A DNA stretch of 9,595 nt, taken from positions 1-9,595 of the forward strand of contig CADBTG010000047.1 of NCBI GenBank assembly GCA_902797475.1, given 5' to 3'. The notes under the pieces are model-generated. The model was not told where the DNA came from, did no database searches, and was given only the letters and a program-made list of their open reading frames with translations. The stretch is from an uncultured Lachnospiraceae bacterium. Lineage in GTDB: Bacteria; Bacillota; Clostridia; Lachnospirales; Lachnospiraceae. Of the stretch, positions 1 to 6,755 are shown piece after piece (positions within the stretch are counted from its first letter, which is position 1; each line of letters begins with the position of its first letter). A program made the translations under genes and the position numbers.

Positions 1-25
1 CATATTTTGCTTCCGGTACCTTCTC

Positions 26-300
26 CGGCACGACGATAGAAAAATAAATACGCAGCCTCCCCGGCACGACGGTAGAAGAATAAATACGCAGCCTCCTCGG
101 CACGACGGTAATAAAATAATTACGCAGCCGCGCCCGGAACGGCTGCAAAAAGGATTGTTCTCCTTTTTGCAGCTGTTACCGTAGGCAGGCTGCGTTTTAG
201 TTACCACAGTTCGTCGTGCCGCCGGTAAGGCTGCGTTTTAGTTACCTCAGTTCGTCGTGCCGGGAAGACTGCGTTAGTAATTCCCCATCCCGTCGTGCCG
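26..300. repeat. Palindromic block: 3 direct units, central hairpin, 3 inverted units
   Basis: Three units at 26-57, 62-93 and 98-129 each begin CGGCACGACG, continue through an A/T-rich middle and end TACGCAGCC; their starts lie exactly 36 bp apart. Three units at 188-221, 229-262 and 267-300 have the opposite orientation: they begin GGCTGCG (GACTGCG in the last) and end with the exact complement CGTCGTGCCG. The 10-bp ends are identical in all six copies, while the middles differ, and the middles of the left and right groups are not complementary. The left and right groups could therefore pair as one long interrupted stem around the hairpin at 138-177. The block fills the space after the stop codon of the minus-strand GH9 gene. 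I see no coding sequence in it. Possible roles are a complex transcription end, a short palindromic element, or a protein- or RNA-binding array; nothing decides between them. Confidence 0.85.
138..177. other. Strong hairpin at the centre of the palindromic block
   Basis: CTGCAAAAAGGA (143-154) pairs perfectly with TCCTTTTTGCAG (161-172) around a 6-base loop. Five further pairs, one of them G-T, extend the stem out to 138/177. Neither side is followed by a run of T on its own strand, so this is not a standard intrinsic terminator, although it could halt or stabilise the end of the GH9 transcript. It sits at the symmetry centre between the two groups of repeats. Confidence 0.75.
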
Positions 301-307
301 CTGCTAC

Positions 308-2011
308 CTAAGCGAAATAAGCGAAAACCAGCACGGTGATAGAGTTCCAGTAAATCGCAATTTCGTTGGTCGAGAACGACCCGACATCGTCCAAGAAGCA
401 ACACATCGGCGGAGCGCCCTCCGGGATGACCGCGCGGGCAGGCTCATCCATAGGGTGCGCGTTGGGACCGCCGGAAACAAGCCCCGGATACGGCTCGTCC
501 ACGCCGTCACTGGCAGTCGGACGGTTGTGCGGGTTACGGAACGCATGTGCGCCGTGCCCGGTGACGTAGCTTGTGTCAAGCGGGTTGCGCCCGAGGAGAT
601 AGTGCACATTTTCCTCGGCGGCCGTAACGTATTCGGTGTTGCCGGTCAGGAAGGAAGCCGTCAGAAGCGTAGCGGCGCAGTTCATGACGTTCATGTTGCT
701 GCCCCAGACAAAGCCGTCGCGAGGCATCGCAAGGCGGTAGCCGTTCTGCTTGGTGAGGGCGAGAAGGCTGTCGGCTTTTTCACGGAAAGCATCAAAGAAA
801 ACGGAAACCAGTTCGTCCGGGAACGTGTCCGCGGGAGCGAAGACGACGCTCATGCCGGCAAGGCCGCCGACCTGTCCCCAACCGAGAACGGTCTTGTCAA
901 CACTCTGCGGCAGATTCAGCTTCTTGAAGAACGGGCTCGCCAGAAGCTCCGGCGGATACTTCGGCGGGTTGTTGTCGCCGGAAAGGAGCTGCAGCATCTC
1001 GAGATCCTTAGAGTCACCCGTCAGGCGGTAAAGCTCGGCATACATCCACATGCGCTCATCCCTGTCGTCCCAGTCCCAGTAACCGCCGGTCGCGTTGCCG
1101 GGCGGGTTGCGGAACCCGATCAGGTCGGGATGGTCGGCGAGAAAGTTGCGCGCCGCAATCGCGGCCTTCTTCATCTTCGTGGCAAATGCCATGTCGTATC
1201 TTTGATAGATTCTTGCGCCGAGTGCGGCAATCGCGCCGAGATCGGCGGTCGCCATCGAGGAAATCGGATACAAAACCATCTGTTCCCGATCCTCTTCGGG
1301 CATGATGAAAGGAGAGAACTTCTCGGTCGTCAGCTTGTGGTAGGCACTTCCGTCCTCCTTCTGCATCTTAAGAAGCCACTCCAACTCGTAGCGGCACTCG
1401 TTCAGAATGTCGGGCACGCCGTTCCCGCTTTCGGGAATTAAAAGGTCCGGACATTTCTGCGAATACAGCTCATAGGCATACAGAAGATGGGCTGCGGCAA
1501 CCGCGCCGGGTGTCGTATAACGCCCGTAATCGCCTGCATCGTGCCAGCCGCCCGTCATCGGCGGAAGCATAGCCCCGTCGTCATAGCGAAGCGTCGGGCC
1601 GTCGTGACAGCTCTTGTGATGGTAGGCTCCGGCATACTTTTCCGGAAGCTCGCACCCGCAGCGCATGAAATAAAACATATGAATCAGGTCTTTGAATACG
1701 TCCTGATAGACAGTACGTGAGATGGAGAAAACATCGGAACGAACCGGTGATTCCGCCTCCCCGCCGGAACGGCTACAGTCGTAGTATTCGATAAAATAAC
1801 GCCCTTCCGATTTAATATCGCTGAAATCGACGGTCCAAACCGAATCTCCGGAGTAAGAATCAGAACCAAAGGCGGAAATACTCAATTCTACTGATGTAGT
1901 ACCATCCTCGCTTTTCAGGTAAGCCCAGCCCTTGGGTTCGCTTTCTGCCGTCAGAACCGCACATTTTTCACTGTCCGGACGGTACCCCAGCTGGTCAACA
2001 TGAATCTTCAT
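308..2011 (-). CDS. Glycoside hydrolase family 9 (CelD/Cel9A type), no signal peptide
   Basis: The 567-residue product is a family 9 glycosidase, an inverting enzyme class acting mainly on beta-1,4-glucans. Residues 2 to about 97 form the N-terminal Ig-like domain (opening IHVDQLGYRP); about 105-565 form the alpha-barrel catalytic domain. GGWHDAGDYGRY contains D158 and D161, the catalytic-base pair. HNRP (H495, R497) is the substrate-binding signature, and FLDDVGSFSTNEIAIYWNS matches the second GH9 signature with the acid E550. C118, C135, H136 and H157 fit the structural zinc site known in CelD. There is no leader peptide, dockerin or carbohydrate-binding module, so it is probably cytoplasmic, as for Alicyclobacillus Cel9A, and acts on imported oligosaccharides; this location is inferred. 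The start is supported by GGGGG 8 bases upstream. Exact substrate (cellodextrin, mixed-linkage glucan, glucosaminide) cannot be read. The stop is TAG, and no transporter gene is adjacent. Confidence 0.93.
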   Translation of the reverse strand: MKIHVDQLGYRPDSEKCAVLTAESEPKGWAYLKSEDGTTSVELSISAFGSDSYSGDSVWTVDFSDIKSEGRYFIEYYDCSRSGGEAESPVRSDVFSISRTVYQDVFKDLIHMFYFMRCGCELPEKYAGAYHHKSCHDGPTLRYDDGAMLPPMTGGWHDAGDYGRYTTPGAVAAAHLLYAYELYSQKCPDLLIPESGNGVPDILNECRYELEWLLKMQKEDGSAYHKLTTEKFSPFIMPEEDREQMVLYPISSMATADLGAIAALGARIYQRYDMAFATKMKKAAIAARNFLADHPDLIGFRNPPGNATGGYWDWDDRDERMWMYAELYRLTGDSKDLEMLQLLSGDNNPPKYPPELLASPFFKKLNLPQSVDKTVLGWGQVGGLAGMSVVFAPADTFPDELVSVFFDAFREKADSLLALTKQNGYRLAMPRDGFVWGSNMNVMNCAATLLTASFLTGNTEYVTAAEENVHYLLGRNPLDTSYVTGHGAHAFRNPHNRPTASDGVDEPYPGLVSGGPNAHPMDEPARAVIPEGAPPMCCFLDDVGSFSTNEIAIYWNSITVLVFAYFA

Positions 2012-2041
2012 AAGTAAACCCCCTTTTTGTTACTTGCCATG

Positions 2042-2080
2042 AGTATAGCATGCTTATCGCCGCCGTGACATAGATTATAT
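2042..2080 (-). promoter_or_regulatory. Probable promoter of the GH9 gene
   Basis: Read on the minus strand, TATACT (complement of 2042-2047) is preceded by TGC, giving an extended -10 element. A weak -35 match, ATGTCA (4 of 6), lies 18 bases further upstream. The predicted transcript starts near 2035, leaving a leader of about two dozen bases that carries the GGGGG ribosome binding site. No catabolite-repression (cre) site was found by eye. Confidence 0.55.
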
Positions 2081-2165
2081 TAGCATTTTTCGGCGCTTTT
2101 TGACGGTTTTATGGTTTTTCTTGCGGAAAATGCCATGACCGCACCGGTAAGCGGTAATCCGTTTA

Positions 2166-2194
2166 TTGACACCCCATACGGAAGATGCTATAAT
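2166..2194 (+). promoter_or_regulatory. Perfect-consensus sigma-A promoter of the metal-binding lipoprotein gene
   Basis: TTGACA (2166-2171) and TATAAT (2189-2194) are both exact matches, separated by exactly 17 bases, and TGC directly before the -10 adds the extended -10 motif. Transcription would begin near 2201, about 48 bases before the start codon. I see no clear palindromic operator over it, so constitutive strong expression or a repressor site not visible by eye are both possible. Confidence 0.88.
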
Positions 2195-2248
2195 CGGCTC
2201 GCTGTCAAAAACGGCATGATTCGCAGTAAAAGCGTGGAGGTTCTGATT

Positions 2249-3208
2249 ATGAAGAAAGCAGTTATCCTTATTCTTGTGCTTGTTCTCACAACGGGACTGC
2301 TTTCTGCGTGCGGCGGGCAGAAGGATTCGGAAAGGCTTCAGATTGTTACAACTGTTTTCCCGGAGTATGACTGGGTGAAGAATGTCCTCGGGCAGCACAG
2401 CCGGTCCGCGGAAATCACGCTTCTTTGCGACAACGGCGTGGATATGCACAGCTATCAGCCCACCGCGGAAGACATCATGAAGATTTCCACGTGCGACCTT
2501 TTCATTTATGTTGGCGGAGAGTCCGACGCCTGGGTGAAGAAAGCGCTTGAGAAGCCGAAGAATAAGAACCGCGTCGTCATCAACCTGATGGAAGTTCTCG
2601 GGGAAAATGCCAAGCACGAGGAACTCGTCGAGGGCATGGAGGGAGAAGACGACGAAGAGGAAGGCGAAGAGGAGTACGACGAGCATGTGTGGCTTTCCCT
2701 GCAGAATGCGGCCGACTTTACGAACCGGATTGCAGAGGAACTCGGGAAGATCGATCCCGGTAGTGCAAAGGATTATGCCGCCAATGCGAAAGATTATGTC
2801 GACCGGCTTCTTGCCTTAAAGCAGGAGTACGCGGATGCGGTAAATGTGTCGACACGGAAGACCGTTCTGTTTGCGGACCGCTTCCCGTTCCGCTATCTGA
2901 CCGACGAATGCGGGCTCTCCTATTACGCGGCCTTCAAGGGCTGTTCGGCCGAGGTCGAGGCCTCGTTTGACACCGTCATCTTTCTCGCCAAAAAGACGGA
3001 TGAGCTGAATCTCAACTGCATTCTGACGATTGACGGAGGAAGCCGGCAGCTTGCGGAAACCGTTCTTCAGAATACGGAGAACCCGCGCCGGAAGATTCTT
3101 TCCCTGAATTCCATGCAGTCCGTCACGAAAAAGGACATCGAAAACGGCATGACCTATGTCTCCGTCATGAAGGACAATCTTACGGTTTTAACGGAAGCCC
3201 TTCAATAG
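2249..3208 (+). CDS. Metal ABC transporter substrate-binding lipoprotein (ZnuA/AdcA-like)
   Basis: This 319-residue product binds a transition metal, probably zinc, outside the membrane and would deliver it to an ABC permease. Residues 1-20 are a lipoprotein signal with lipobox LSAC and lipidated C21. The cluster-A-I metal ligands appear at H67 (DMHSYQP), H146 (DEHVWLS) and D262 (TIDGG). The usual third His position falls in FADRFPFRYL, where D210 stands instead; this variant is, from memory, common in Clostridia. Between the lobes, residues 131-145 hold 12 acidic residues in place of the His-rich loop of many ZnuA proteins. The start at 2249 has GTGGAGG 8 bases upstream and directly precedes the lipoprotein signal; an in-frame ATG at 2111 lies upstream of the promoter and is rejected. 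No permease or ATPase gene is adjacent. Metal choice (Zn, Mn) is unproven. Confidence 0.88.
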   Translation: MKKAVILILVLVLTTGLLSACGGQKDSERLQIVTTVFPEYDWVKNVLGQHSRSAEITLLCDNGVDMHSYQPTAEDIMKISTCDLFIYVGGESDAWVKKALEKPKNKNRVVINLMEVLGENAKHEELVEGMEGEDDEEEGEEEYDEHVWLSLQNAADFTNRIAEELGKIDPGSAKDYAANAKDYVDRLLALKQEYADAVNVSTRKTVLFADRFPFRYLTDECGLSYYAAFKGCSAEVEASFDTVIFLAKKTDELNLNCILTIDGGSRQLAETVLQNTENPRRKILSLNSMQSVTKKDIENGMTYVSVMKDNLTVLTEALQ

Positions 3209-3237
3209 AATATGGTATTTTCCTATGGCAAATGAGG

Positions 3238-3273
3238 ACTCCTTTGACTGAACTTCGGTCAAAGGAGTTTTTT
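3238..3273 (+). terminator. Intrinsic terminator after the lipoprotein gene
   Basis: ACTCCTTTGAC pairs with GTCAAAGGAGT; two inner pairs (one G-T) leave a 5-base loop AACTT, and a run of six T follows (3268-3273). It lies 30 bases after the stop codon, so the lipoprotein gene is likely a single-gene transcript. Confidence 0.92.
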
Positions 3274-3325
3274 GATCGGAAAAGATGTCTTTTTTCTGAT
3301 TTTTATGGAATTAAAGAACGGGTTG

Positions 3326-3344
3326 TGGTACAATAACATATAAT
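3326..3344 (+). promoter_or_regulatory. Probable promoter of the 1102-residue membrane protein gene
   Basis: Two overlapping candidates precede the gene. One is an extended -10, TGGTACAAT (3326-3334); the other is a perfect TATAAT (3339-3344). Neither has a good -35 element at the usual distance. The gene follows a strong terminator, so a promoter is needed in this 100-base gap. Confidence 0.5.
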
Positions 3345-3376
3345 ACAATTTCCATACCCTTTTGGAGGCTTGTCGG

Positions 3377-6300
3377 ATGATAAAATCTAGACTTCAGATA
3401 CGAAGGGAATCCTTCCTTCCGGTATTGGCCGTCATTGTTTCGGTATTTGCCGTGGCGATGCTGATCCTGGAGTGGGAGACGGGAAGCAGCGGAATGAAGG
3501 TATTGATTGCCGATCCGTTCAAGGCGGATGTCCTGACCGGCATCGGCTGGATTCTTCAGCTTGTCGGAACCGTCGCCCTGATCATCTTCCTTTTTGTCAA
3601 AGGAAGGACGTCCCTGATGACACTGTTAATCCCCATCGTGGTTTACGCGGCCGGAATGGTGCTTCGCTCGATGGTGGACGGGGGGCTTTGGATTTTCCTC
3701 GCAATCGTATTTCTGATCGGCTGGTCGTTCTGGCTGGCGGTCAGCGGAGAGAGCGACGGAACCAAGTGGCTGGCCATCGGAGTTTGCATACTCTCGGCTG
3801 TTGTGACGGTTCTTTTGTGCATCCCGCCGGTAGTGACGATGATATCGGATCTGTTTAAAGGATTCCGCCCGTTTTTGTACCGCACGGAGCAGGCGGCGGG
3901 GATGCCCGAACGTCAGATTTGGAACGTATCCTATCTTATACACGAGCTATCCTATCTCGGTGTCATTTTCCTGATTCTTTGTTCCACCACCCGCCAGTAC
4001 GCGGTGGAGGAAGCAGAGGACGGAAAGGCAGGAGAAGGTGAAGGACAGGAGGGTGACGACGTGAAGAAGAAAAAGAAACACCAGGAAGCGGCAAGCAGTT
4101 CCGAAGATCCTTTCGAGTCCATGAAGAAGCTGTACAGCAGCATGGACAGTGCGTCGGAATCGGATGACAGGAAGGGTAAGAAGGGCAAGGACAAGGAAAA
4201 GGAGAAGCCTCATACGCCGGAATACCATTCGCTGAAGTCCGAGGAACCCGTGAAAGCCGAGGAGCCGAAGCAGGAGGTTAAGGAGGAACGCGAGGCAGCA
4301 GCCGAGCCCGAGCGTGTGACGGATGCCGAGCCGGTCATCACTGTTCCGGTGAGCGGTTCCCGCCTGCAGAAGTCCCTGAAGGAAGAGATTGTTTACGACC
4401 GCGATCAGAAGCTGGAGCACAGAAATGTGGTTCGCGCCTTCTCCGTTATCGGCATGGCGGTAAGCTTTTTGATGATGGTTGCCGGTGTCCTGATGGTAAC
4501 CGATGTGGTCAAACTTCAATATAATACGATCTGCGGCATCATGCTGATTGCCATCGGTGTTGCCCTGTTCTGTGTATTCGGCAACAGCGTTACCTATAAA
4601 GAATATTACATGAAGACCATCGTTACGGAACGAAAGGTTGTTCATGAAGAAAGCAACTGGGAAGAAGTTCTCGCCAACCGTTTGGAGGAGGACGAGAAGA
4701 GCATCGCAAGCCTGTCCGAGACATACGCCCGCATGACGGAGATGTACGCAAAGCTTCTGGCGTCAACCGCGGAACTGTCCAATACCGTGAAGGCGCTCGG
4801 AATGAGGGCGCAGGAAACGCCGATTCTTACGGCAGCCGAACCGGTTGTCGAGGCAGCTGCCGACGAGGTCAGCAAGGCGGCCGACGAACCCGTTACGCTG
4901 GCTTCGCAGGAGGATGAAATCGCCCGTCTTCGGGAAGCGCTTCGTGCGATGGATGAGGACGATCAGGAACGCGCCGATCGTGAAGCCCGTGCCCGTGAGC
5001 AGGCCATAGCCGCAAAGGCAGCCCGTGAACAGGAAGAGGCCAGACGCGCTGCTGAGGAAGCCGCCAGAATCGAAGAAGAAGCCAAGGCCATGGCCGAGGC
5101 GGAAGCCAAGCGGATAGCCGAAGAGGAAAGACTTGCAGCCGAAGAAGCCGCACGCGTCGCTGAGGAAGAAGCAAGACGCGCCGAGGAAGAAGCAAGGCTT
5201 GCAGCCGAAGAGGAAGCGAGAAGAGTAGAAGAAGAAAGACTTGCTGCCGAAGAGGAAGCGAGAAGAGTAGAAGAAGAAAGTCTTGCTGCCGAGGAAGCAG
5301 CCCGCGTAGCCGAGGAGGCAAGAAAGGCTGAGGAAGCCAGAGTCGCTGCCGAGGAGGAAGCAAAACGCGCGGAGGAAGCAAGACTTGCAGCCGAAGAAGA
5401 AGCGAGACTTGCCGCTGCTGAAGAGGAAGAGCTCAGCGCAGCTGACGCACAGACAAATGTCACAGAGACACTTTCCGGACAGTACAGTGAAGATGAAATG
5501 GCCAAGGCTTATGAAGAAGCTTTGGCGGAAGGCTTCCTTCCGGAAGACTTTGCAGACAGCTTCCGTCAGGATTTCCGCAAACCGATCGAACCGGTCATCT
5601 TCGAAGGTTATGAAGAATATGCCGATGCAATTCGCGAAACGACGCCCGGCATGATGAAGAAGGCCGAAGAGCCCGCCGCCGAGACGGCAGAGGCACCTGA
5701 GGCTGAGGCAGAGGTTGTGGCAGTTGCCGAGCCCGAGATTGAGCCTGAAGTTGAGGCTATTGAAGAGCCCACAGCCGAGCCCGAGATTGAGCCCGAAGTT
5801 GAGGCCATCGAAGAACCCGCTGAGGAGCCCGAGGTTTCCGAAGACGTTAACCCCAATGAGTCGCTTCTTTCGGAAATGTTCTCCGAGAAAAAGGCAGAAC
5901 CCCAGACACCGAGCTTTTTCAACAATGCATTCTATGCATCGCTCAGTGACGAAACGCCGATTGTACAAAGCGCTTTCGGTGCGCAGGAACAGAGCCGGGA
6001 AGAAGCCTTCGAGGAAGAGCCCGAGCCGATCTTCAATCCTTTCGAAGGAGAGGACGAAGAACCTTATAACGATTCTCCTTCCGATGAACCGACGTTTGAA
6101 GACACGCCGGCGTATGACGAAGATGAGGACGACGAAGACATTACGGATTTGCCGACCAGCACGGAAAGAAAGATTATTGAAAACTTTGTTCTGCCGACCT
6201 TCCGGGGATCCGGATTTGAATCTCCCGAGGAAGGCGAGGAAGAGGAGGAAGAAGATCCTTACTTCAATCCGAACGGCTACAAGATGAAATCCTTCGCCAA

Positions 6301-6685
6301 GAAGAAGGATCTCTCCTGGCTGAAAGACGAAGACGACGATGACGACTTCGGCAAGCCGGTAGCACCGAAGGCAGAGCCTGAATCCCCGATGGATGAAGAG
6401 CCTGCCGCTCCGATGGACGAGGAACCCGAGCTTCCGATGGATGATGAACCCGCACTTCCGATGGACGACGAGCCCGAAATCCCGATGGATGAGGAGCCTG
6501 AGCTTCCGATGGACGAAGAACCTGCTGCTCCGATGGATGCAGAGCCCGAACTTCCGTCCGATGAACCGGAAAAGATTGCACCGGCCACGGAAGACGAGAA
6601 GGAGCGAATCAGAAAGCTTCAGGAAAGACTTGAGGAGATTCGCCGCCGAAACAGCGAAATGACATTTGACGATTTAGAACTGTAA
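3377..6685 (+). CDS. Large membrane-anchored coiled-coil, acidic repeat protein (unknown function)
   Basis: I do not recognise a family for this 1102-residue protein. Residues 14-205 contain six hydrophobic segments (about 14-33, 55-75, 79-97, 103-123, 131-157, 185-205). A Lys/Glu-rich linker (206-352) is followed by two more (354-375, 384-404). Residues 428-475 look like a coiled coil, 512-687 are a long Ala/Glu/Arg helix resembling the TolA middle domain in composition only, and 688-1102 are acidic and mostly disordered, with 16-residue repeats (784-815) and seven PMDEEP-type octapeptides (1004-1059). A final short coil lies near 1075-1092. The even helix count and the basic N terminus (KSRLQIRR) suggest that linker and tail are cytoplasmic. 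The start at 3377 has GGAGG 8 bases upstream; an in-frame TTG at 3362 overlaps that site and is rejected. A scaffold or polar organiser role is conceivable but unproven. Confidence 0.9.
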   Translation: MIKSRLQIRRESFLPVLAVIVSVFAVAMLILEWETGSSGMKVLIADPFKADVLTGIGWILQLVGTVALIIFLFVKGRTSLMTLLIPIVVYAAGMVLRSMVDGGLWIFLAIVFLIGWSFWLAVSGESDGTKWLAIGVCILSAVVTVLLCIPPVVTMISDLFKGFRPFLYRTEQAAGMPERQIWNVSYLIHELSYLGVIFLILCSTTRQYAVEEAEDGKAGEGEGQEGDDVKKKKKHQEAASSSEDPFESMKKLYSSMDSASESDDRKGKKGKDKEKEKPHTPEYHSLKSEEPVKAEEPKQEVKEEREAAAEPERVTDAEPVITVPVSGSRLQKSLKEEIVYDRDQKLEHRNVVRAFSVIGMAVSFLMMVAGVLMVTDVVKLQYNTICGIMLIAIGVALFCVFGNSVTYKEYYMKTIVTERKVVHEESNWEEVLANRLEEDEKSIASLSETYARMTEMYAKLLASTAELSNTVKALGMRAQETPILTAAEPVVEAAADEVSKAADEPVTLASQEDEIARLREALRAMDEDDQERADREARAREQAIAAKAAREQEEARRAAEEAARIEEEAKAMAEAEAKRIAEEERLAAEEAARVAEEEARRAEEEARLAAEEEARRVEEERLAAEEEARRVEEESLAAEEAARVAEEARKAEEARVAAEEEAKRAEEARLAAEEEARLAAAEEEELSAADAQTNVTETLSGQYSEDEMAKAYEEALAEGFLPEDFADSFRQDFRKPIEPVIFEGYEEYADAIRETTPGMMKKAEEPAAETAEAPEAEAEVVAVAEPEIEPEVEAIEEPTAEPEIEPEVEAIEEPAEEPEVSEDVNPNESLLSEMFSEKKAEPQTPSFFNNAFYASLSDETPIVQSAFGAQEQSREEAFEEEPEPIFNPFEGEDEEPYNDSPSDEPTFEDTPAYDEDEDDEDITDLPTSTERKIIENFVLPTFRGSGFESPEEGEEEEEEDPYFNPNGYKMKSFAKKKDLSWLKDEDDDDDFGKPVAPKAEPESPMDEEPAAPMDEEPELPMDDEPALPMDDEPEIPMDEEPELPMDEEPAAPMDAEPELPSDEPEKIAPATEDEKERIRKLQERLEEIRRRNSEMTFDDLEL
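5198..5281 (+). repeat. 42-bp tandem duplication inside the Ala/Glu/Arg coil
   Basis: Two adjacent 42-bp copies encode LAAEEEARRVEEER and LAAEEEARRVEEES (residues 608-635). They differ at only two bases, one silent (GCA/GCT) and one changing Arg to Ser. The unit of 14 residues is two heptads, so the duplication lengthens the coil without breaking helix register. Flanking sequence carries older, more diverged versions of the same motif. Confidence 0.9.
5726..5821 (+). repeat. 48-bp tandem repeat encoding AEPEIEPEVEAIEEP(T/A)
   Basis: Two adjacent 16-residue units (784-799 and 800-815) are identical except for the last residue. At the DNA level most differences are silent third-position changes (GAGCCT/GAGCCC, GCTATT/GCCATC, GAGCCC/GAACCC), so this duplication is probably older than the 42-bp one. 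The alternating Glu-Pro pattern implies an extended, rigid, negatively charged linker. Confidence 0.88.
6386..6553 (+). repeat. Seven 24-bp repeats encoding PMD(E/D/A)EPxx
   Basis: Residues 1004-1059 are seven consecutive octapeptides, PMDEEPAA, PMDEEPEL, PMDDEPAL, PMDDEPEI, PMDEEPEL, PMDEEPAA and PMDAEPEL, followed by a degenerate PSDEPEK. The nucleotide units keep CCGATGGA and vary elsewhere, mostly at third positions. Regular spacing suggests an array of identical short binding sites or a flexible acidic spacer. Confidence 0.92.
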
Positions 6686-6693
6686 AGAAACAA

Positions 6694-6730
6694 GAAAGAA
6701 GGAGCTGTGAAAGCAGCTCCTTCTTTTTAC
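6694..6730. terminator. Bidirectional terminator between convergent genes
   Basis: AAGAAGGAGCTG pairs with CAGCTCCTTCTT around the loop TGAAAG, with T residues after it on the plus strand. Read on the minus strand, the same stem is followed by a T-rich stretch (TTTCTTG). It can therefore end both the long plus-strand gene, whose stop is at 6683-6685, and the minus-strand gene, whose stop is at 6756-6758. Confidence 0.88.
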
Positions 6731-6755
6731 GATTTTGTTTTTGATTCAAGGTGAA

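Noticed and set aside
1..25. Possible minus-strand gene starting at 3-1 (complement of CAT), with GGAAG 6 bases upstream
   Set aside because: Only a start codon would lie in the window, so no protein sequence is available to test it.
26..129. CRISPR-like appearance of three regularly spaced units
   Set aside because: The period is only 36 bp with 4-base gaps, the variable part lies inside the unit, and the same units recur inverted nearby. There is no cas gene and no spacer-length unique sequence.
143..172. Central hairpin as an ordinary intrinsic terminator of the GH9 gene
   Set aside because: The T residues are inside the stem and no T run follows the stem on either strand.
455..1441. Long plus-strand open frame (328 codons) antisense to the GH9 gene
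   Set aside because: The minus-strand frame encodes clear GH9 motifs from end to end; the plus-strand product is Arg/Val-rich with no recognisable domain and no ribosome binding site.
2111..2248. In-frame ATG extension of the lipoprotein gene by 46 codons
   Set aside because: It would lie upstream of the perfect-consensus promoter, has no Shine-Dalgarno sequence and would bury the lipoprotein signal peptide inside the protein.
3362..3376. TTG start giving five extra residues to the 1102-residue protein
   Set aside because: The TTG overlaps the GGAGG sequence that is correctly spaced for the ATG at 3377.
4763..5968. Minus-strand open frame (401 codons) with Phe/Leu/Gly-rich sequence
   Set aside because: It is the shadow of the Glu/Ala-rich repeats on the plus strand, where reversed GAA and GCC codons read as Phe/Leu and Gly.
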